A stretch of 64,000 nucleotides of DNA from Crocinitomicaceae bacterium (lineage in GTDB: Bacteria; Bacteroidota; Bacteroidia; Flavobacteriales_G; Salibacteraceae), in contig PAME01000001.1 in assembly GCA_002707155.1 (NCBI GenBank), forward strand, positions 418,029 through 482,028, read 5' to 3'. Of the stretch, positions 60,733 through 64,000 are shown piece after piece. Made by a program: the position numbers and the translations under genes. How positions within the stretch are numbered: position 1 is the first letter of the stretch; every line of letters begins with the position of its first letter. The notes under the pieces are model-generated. The model had not been told where the DNA came from. It did not search any database and was given only the letters and a program-made list of their open reading frames with translations.

Positions 60733-61539
60733 TTAAATGGAAAATGCAATAGCAACGATACCTGCTACTAAACAATACAATGCGAAGTATTGCAATTTGC
60801 TCTTTTTAACCAGTTGAATCATCCAGTTACAAGCAAACAAACCACTTACGAATGCCGCAATGAAGCCTGCAATTAATGCAACTGGCTCAACCGTATCGGC
60901 AGTTGCCAAGCCTGCTTGTTGAAGTTCAATATAGTCTTTTACATCTAAAAGTGTAGCTCCCAGAATTAATGGAATTACCATAAGGAAAGAGAATCGAGCT
61001 GCTCTACTTCGGCTAACACCAAGCATTAGTGCTGTTGATATAGTTGCTCCCGAGCGAGAAATTCCTGGCAGAATTGCAACGGCTTGAATAACGCCAATCA
61101 GTAGTGAAGAAGCGAATCCAATCTTTCCTTTTTCCCGCTTTATTTTGGTAGTCATAAACAGTAACATAGCGGTTACTAAAAGCATAAAGCCAACTAAAAG
61201 GATGTTTCCGTCAAAGAAGTTTTCGATTTCTGATTTGTAGAACAATCCCACCAATCCAGCTGGAATCATTGAAATTGCGATATAAAGAATATACTGTCTC
61301 CCGGCATTCCACAGTCTAGGCTCAAAGAACATTCGAATGAGCATCCAAATGTCCATTCTGAAAATGACAATAGTACTTAGAGCAGTTGCGGCGTGAACCA
61401 CAATAGAAAATAACAGAGGGTCATTCAGCTCCACATTCAGAACTGCCTTGCCCAGCTCAATATGCCCTGAACTACTTACTGGTAAAAACTCAGTAAGCCC
61501 TTGAATTACTCCGAGGATTATTGCTTCTAGTATACTCAA
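60733..61539 (-). CDS. uppP: Undecaprenyl-diphosphatase (BacA/UppP)
   Basis: 268 residues, starting at TTG (SILEAIILGVIQGLTEFLP). Eight membrane helices. Catalytic segments LTEFLPVSSSGHIELG near the start and AVAILPGISRSGATIST near 160 are intact. It recycles the lipid carrier undecaprenyl diphosphate for cell-wall and polysaccharide synthesis, and its overproduction gives bacitracin resistance in other bacteria. The operon with ftsX, DUF3098 and truB is conserved in Bacteroidota. Confidence 0.95.
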   Translation of the reverse strand: MSILEAIILGVIQGLTEFLPVSSSGHIELGKAVLNVELNDPLLFSIVVHAATALSTIVIFRMDIWMLIRMFFEPRLWNAGRQYILYIAISMIPAGLVGLFYKSEIENFFDGNILLVGFMLLVTAMLLFMTTKIKREKGKIGFASSLLIGVIQAVAILPGISRSGATISTALMLGVSRSRAARFSFLMVIPLILGATLLDVKDYIELQQAGLATADTVEPVALIAGFIAAFVSGLFACNWMIQLVKKSKLQYFALYCLVAGIVAIAFSI

Positions 61540-61551
61540 AAGGGTAGAGAG

Positions 61552-61791
61552 TTATTGAGCTTTTCGTTTTTTGAAAATACCCACCATAACCACGGCAAAT
61601 CCTATCAAAACAACTGTTGGCGCAACGGTAATTCTTCTTGCACTAAATACTTCTGGGTTGAATACGTTGGGGTCTTCTGAACCACCTCCAGACATTAGAA
61701 AAAACCCAATAATTACCAAAACCAAACCGCCCGCAAGCATCATGTAATTGGCTTTTTCGAACACAAATCCTTTTTCGTTTTCTTGACTCAT
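61552..61791 (-). CDS. DUF3098 small membrane protein
   Basis: 79 residues with two membrane helices (about 14-30 and 56-73) separated by a short loop, SGGGSEDPNVFNPEVFSARR. The family is short, found in Bacteroidota, and nearly always between ftsX and uppP as here, which is the main support. Function unknown; a role beside FtsX in envelope growth is inference. Starts 4 bases after the ftsX stop. Confidence 0.9.
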   Translation of the reverse strand: MSQENEKGFVFEKANYMMLAGGLVLVIIGFFLMSGGGSEDPNVFNPEVFSARRITVAPTVVLIGFAVVMVGIFKKRKAQ

Positions 61792-61795
61792 AATA

Positions 61796-62674
61796 TTAAC
61801 TGTATAGTTTGTCTGTTGTCATGCGTAAATATTTACGCACCGCCAAACCAGTACTTATCCATGTAATAATAATTCCAAGCAAAAGTACCATTCCAAACAA
61901 AGATGCAACCATTTCTACATCCTGAATTGCAAAAAGTTCAGGTAATTTTTGTTGTAGGTAAAATAACAACCCAATTAATAGGCTTATTGAGATCATTGCA
62001 CCGTAGATTCCATTTAAAATTCCACGCAACACAAAGGGTCTGCGAATAAAACCCGGCGTAGCACCAACGAGCTGCATGGTTTTTATGATAAACCGCTTAG
62101 AATAAAGGGCTAGACGAATACTGTTGTTGATAAGCGCAATGGCAATGATGAGCAATAAGATGCTAAAAACAATAATCACCATGGAAATATTTTTGATGTT
62201 TTCGCTGACCAACGAAACCAAATCACGCTGATAAAACACTTCTTTTATTCGAGGGTTTTTCATGAGTTCTGCTTCTATCCAACTCAAACTATCGGGATTA
62301 GCATATTCTGCATTTAATCGAACTTCGATGGAAGCAAGCAAAGGGTTGTAGCCCAAAAAGTCAACAAAGTCTTCCCCTAAATCAGCCGTCAATTCTTTTG
62401 CAGCGCGCTCTTTATCAATGTATTCGGTAGCTTTTACATAGCTTGCCGCATCTAAGGATTTTTGGAATTTAACTATGTCTACTTCTTTTACCTGATCTTT
62501 TAGAATTACAGAAAAGCCAATGTTTTCTTTTACATAATTGGATACGCGTTTGGCTTGTAATAAAATTAACCCTAAAATACCGAGCATAAAAAGCACTAAA
62601 CTGATGCTGATGATTGCAGTGAAATAGGACGAGTTTAATCGTTTTTTAGAGAAGCGTTCTTCCGCTGTAGCCAT
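61796..62674 (-). CDS. ftsX: Cell-division permease-like protein FtsX
   Basis: 292 residues. Short basic start (FSKKRLNSSYFTAI), helix at about 18-40, an extracytoplasmic domain (about 45-155, with LDAASYVKATEYIDKERAAK split around 70-90), then three helices at about 165-188, 215-240 and 255-280, containing QLVGATPGFIRRPFVLRGIL, the FtsX signature. It partners the ATPase FtsE, not in this window, to control septal peptidoglycan hydrolysis. First gene of the ftsX-DUF3098-uppP-truB operon. Confidence 0.94.
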   Translation of the reverse strand: MATAEERFSKKRLNSSYFTAIISISLVLFMLGILGLILLQAKRVSNYVKENIGFSVILKDQVKEVDIVKFQKSLDAASYVKATEYIDKERAAKELTADLGEDFVDFLGYNPLLASIEVRLNAEYANPDSLSWIEAELMKNPRIKEVFYQRDLVSLVSENIKNISMVIIVFSILLLIIAIALINNSIRLALYSKRFIIKTMQLVGATPGFIRRPFVLRGILNGIYGAMISISLLIGLLFYLQQKLPELFAIQDVEMVASLFGMVLLLGIIITWISTGLAVRKYLRMTTDKLYS

Positions 62675-62743
62675 AGGTTTTCTTGTATTCCTTGGACAGC
62701 TAAAATAACAATTTAATCGGCGACCCTAAAGATGGAGTAATGT

Positions 62744-62751
62744 TACTTTTG
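62744..62751 (+). promoter_or_regulatory. Putative -7 element for leuS
   Basis: TACTTTTG, 40 bases before the ATG at 62792, matches TAnnTTTG. No TTG at the -33 distance. No T-box or leader peptide is seen. Confidence 0.38.
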
Positions 62752-62791
62752 TACACTTTTTTGTAAATAAAGCATCCCCCAATAAACAGGT

Positions 62792-64000
62792 ATGAAGGCA
62801 TACGATTTTAGTACGATAGAGGCCAAGTGGAGAAAGCAATGGCAGGAAGACAAAGTCTACAGAATCGAGAACAACTCGGAGAAACCCAAATTCTACGTGT
62901 TAGATATGTTTCCATACCCATCTGGCGCAGGCCTGCATGTAGGCCATCCCCTAGGATATATTGCTTCAGATATTTATTCTCGATTCAAAAGAGCGAACGG
63001 TTTTAATGTTTTGCATCCCATGGGTTATGATGCTTTTGGGTTACCAGCAGAGCAATATGCAATTCAAACTGGACAGCATCCTGCAAAAACTACAGAAGAA
63101 AATATTGCTAGATACAGAGAGCAATTGGATTTAATCGGATTTTCTTACGACTGGAGCAGGGAAGTAAGGACGAGTGATCCTAAATATTACAAATGGACAC
63201 AGTGGATTTTTATTCAACTGTTTAATGCTTGGTTCAACAATTCAACCCAAAAAGCGGAGTCTATTGACAACTTGATATCCAAATTCGAGAAAGAGGGCAA
63301 CGCTAGTGTGAATGCCGCAAATGATGCAGATTATACTTTTTCTGGAGAAGATTGGAAAGGGTATTCTGAAAAACGCCAACAAGAAATTTTACTGGATTAT
63401 CGCTTGACCTATATTTCAAATAGTATGGTGAATTGGTGTCCAGCATTGGGAACTGTATTGGCTAATGATGAAATTAAAGATGGCGTTTCTGAACGAGGTG
63501 GACATCCTGTAGAACAACGAAAAATGCGACAATGGAGTATGCGTATTTCTGCCTACTCGGAGCGTTTGTTGCAGGGCTTAAACGACCTAGACTGGACCGA
63601 TTCTCTGAAAGAAATTCAACGCAATTGGATTGGTAAAAGTGTGGGTGCCGCAGTGCATTTTCAAGTGGCCGATTCTAATCATAAACTGGAAATATTTACA
63701 ACGCGACCGGATACCATTTTCGGTGCTACTTTTATGGTAATTGCGCCGGAGCATGATTTGGTTGTTGAGTTAACTTCTGAATATCAAAAAACGGCAGTTG
63801 AGGATTACATTGCTCAAGCCAAAGCCAAAACCGAGCGGGATAGAATGTCGGATGTAAAGAACATTACCGGAGTTTTTACGGGGAGTTATGTTGAACACCC
63901 ATTTTCTGGAGAAAAATTACCGATTTGGATTGCAGATTACGTATTGGCAGGTTATGGAACAGGTGCTGTTATGGCTGTTCCGAGTGGAGACCAGCGCGAC
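62792..64000 (+). CDS. leuS: Leucyl-tRNA synthetase, N-terminal part
   Basis: Partial: 403 codons to the right edge, still open. It starts [20 protein letters not shown], then the class I HIGH-type motif [29 protein letters not shown] and YDWSREV. The start of the editing domain contains [22 protein letters not shown] and [15 protein letters not shown], the amino acid editing pocket, where Asp normally follows later. Between about 160 and 195 the sequence ([29 protein letters not shown]) is a Bacteroidota-specific insertion in the catalytic domain. The KMSKS loop lies outside the window. Charges tRNA-Leu with leucine. Confidence 0.97.
   Translation, partial: MKAYDFSTIEAKWRKQWQEDKVYRIENNSEKPKFYVLDMFPYPSGAGLHVGHPLGYIASDIYSRFKRANGFNVLHPMGYDAFGLPAEQYAIQTGQHPAKTTEENIARYREQLDLIGFSYDWSREVRTSDPKYYKWTQWIFIQLFNAWFNNSTQKAESIDNLISKFEKEGNASVNAANDADYTFSGEDWKGYSEKRQQEILLDYRLTYISNSMVNWCPALGTVLANDEIKDGVSERGGHPVEQRKMRQWSMRISAYSERLLQGLNDLDWTDSLKEIQRNWIGKSVGAAVHFQVADSNHKLEIFTTRPDTIFGATFMVIAPEHDLVVELTSEYQKTAVEDYIAQAKAKTERDRMSDVKNITGVFTGSYVEHPFSGEKLPIWIADYVLAGYGTGAVMAVPSGDQRD

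Overview
The window is a contiguous piece of an AT-rich Bacteroidota chromosome, most likely a marine member of the Flavobacteriales. Evidence for this: several proteins with an N-terminal signal peptide and a C-terminal type IX secretion (T9SS) sorting domain, the gliding lipoprotein GldH, the Bacteroidota-type RicT, DUF3078 and DUF3098 proteins, a fused DAHP synthase/chorismate mutase, very weak ribosome binding sites, and repeated TAnnTTTG -7 elements at the expected distance upstream of starts. Coding density is high and no gene-free stretch exceeds about 300 bases. I see no prophage, CRISPR array, insertion sequence or rRNA.

Layout. 0-5 kb: tyrosine catabolism (hppD, cut by the window edge, and hmgA), a di-haem peroxidase, SDR-type threonine dehydrogenase, glutaminyl cyclase and a T9SS protein. 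5-13 kb: holB-ricT-gldH on the minus strand, pgk, a CvpA-family protein, a lipoprotein cyclophilin and a ChaN-like protein. 13-22 kb: a 1679-residue secreted BNR/PKD/Ig-like protein, an SDR lacking its catalytic dyad, a secreted M43 metalloprotease and 3-hydroxyanthranilate dioxygenase. 22-30 kb: a chimeric DnaB/trypsin-like ORF, arfB, tRNA-Asn, a PfkB kinase, rnhA-dxs, a thioredoxin/haem-lipoprotein/rhodanese operon, an iodotyrosine-deiodinase-like flavoprotein and purN. 30-42 kb: MscS channel, DUF3078 protein, GH3-like enzyme, a degenerate receiver protein, a secreted FG-GAP protein, DAHP synthase/chorismate mutase and hemA-hemC-hemD. 42-53 kb: lipoprotein, tRNA-Gln, a large DUF2723 membrane protein, polysaccharide deacetylase, RNase R, ferritin, a radical SAM/SPASM protein, a HAD hydrolase and tRNA-Met. 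53-64 kb: flavin reductase and ferredoxin divergent from an AraC regulator, two neighbouring genes each broken by one in-frame TAG, hemW, an orphan histidine kinase, the truB-uppP-DUF3098-ftsX operon and the start of leuS.

The genes describe an aerobic heterotroph that degrades aromatic amino acids (Tyr by HPPD/HGD; 3-hydroxyanthranilate from Trp), makes haem from glutamyl-tRNA, and exports peptidases and adhesin-like repeat proteins through T9SS. Most of the window is housekeeping. I found no convincing multi-gene novel system. The most unusual items are the helicase/protease chimera, the adjacent amber-interrupted genes, rnhA without a normal start codon directly behind dxs, a halotyrosine-dehalogenase candidate, a receiver domain with Glu at the phospho-Asp position, and small families of palindromic intergenic repeats. 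All assignments come from reading the sequence and recalled family knowledge. No database search was run.
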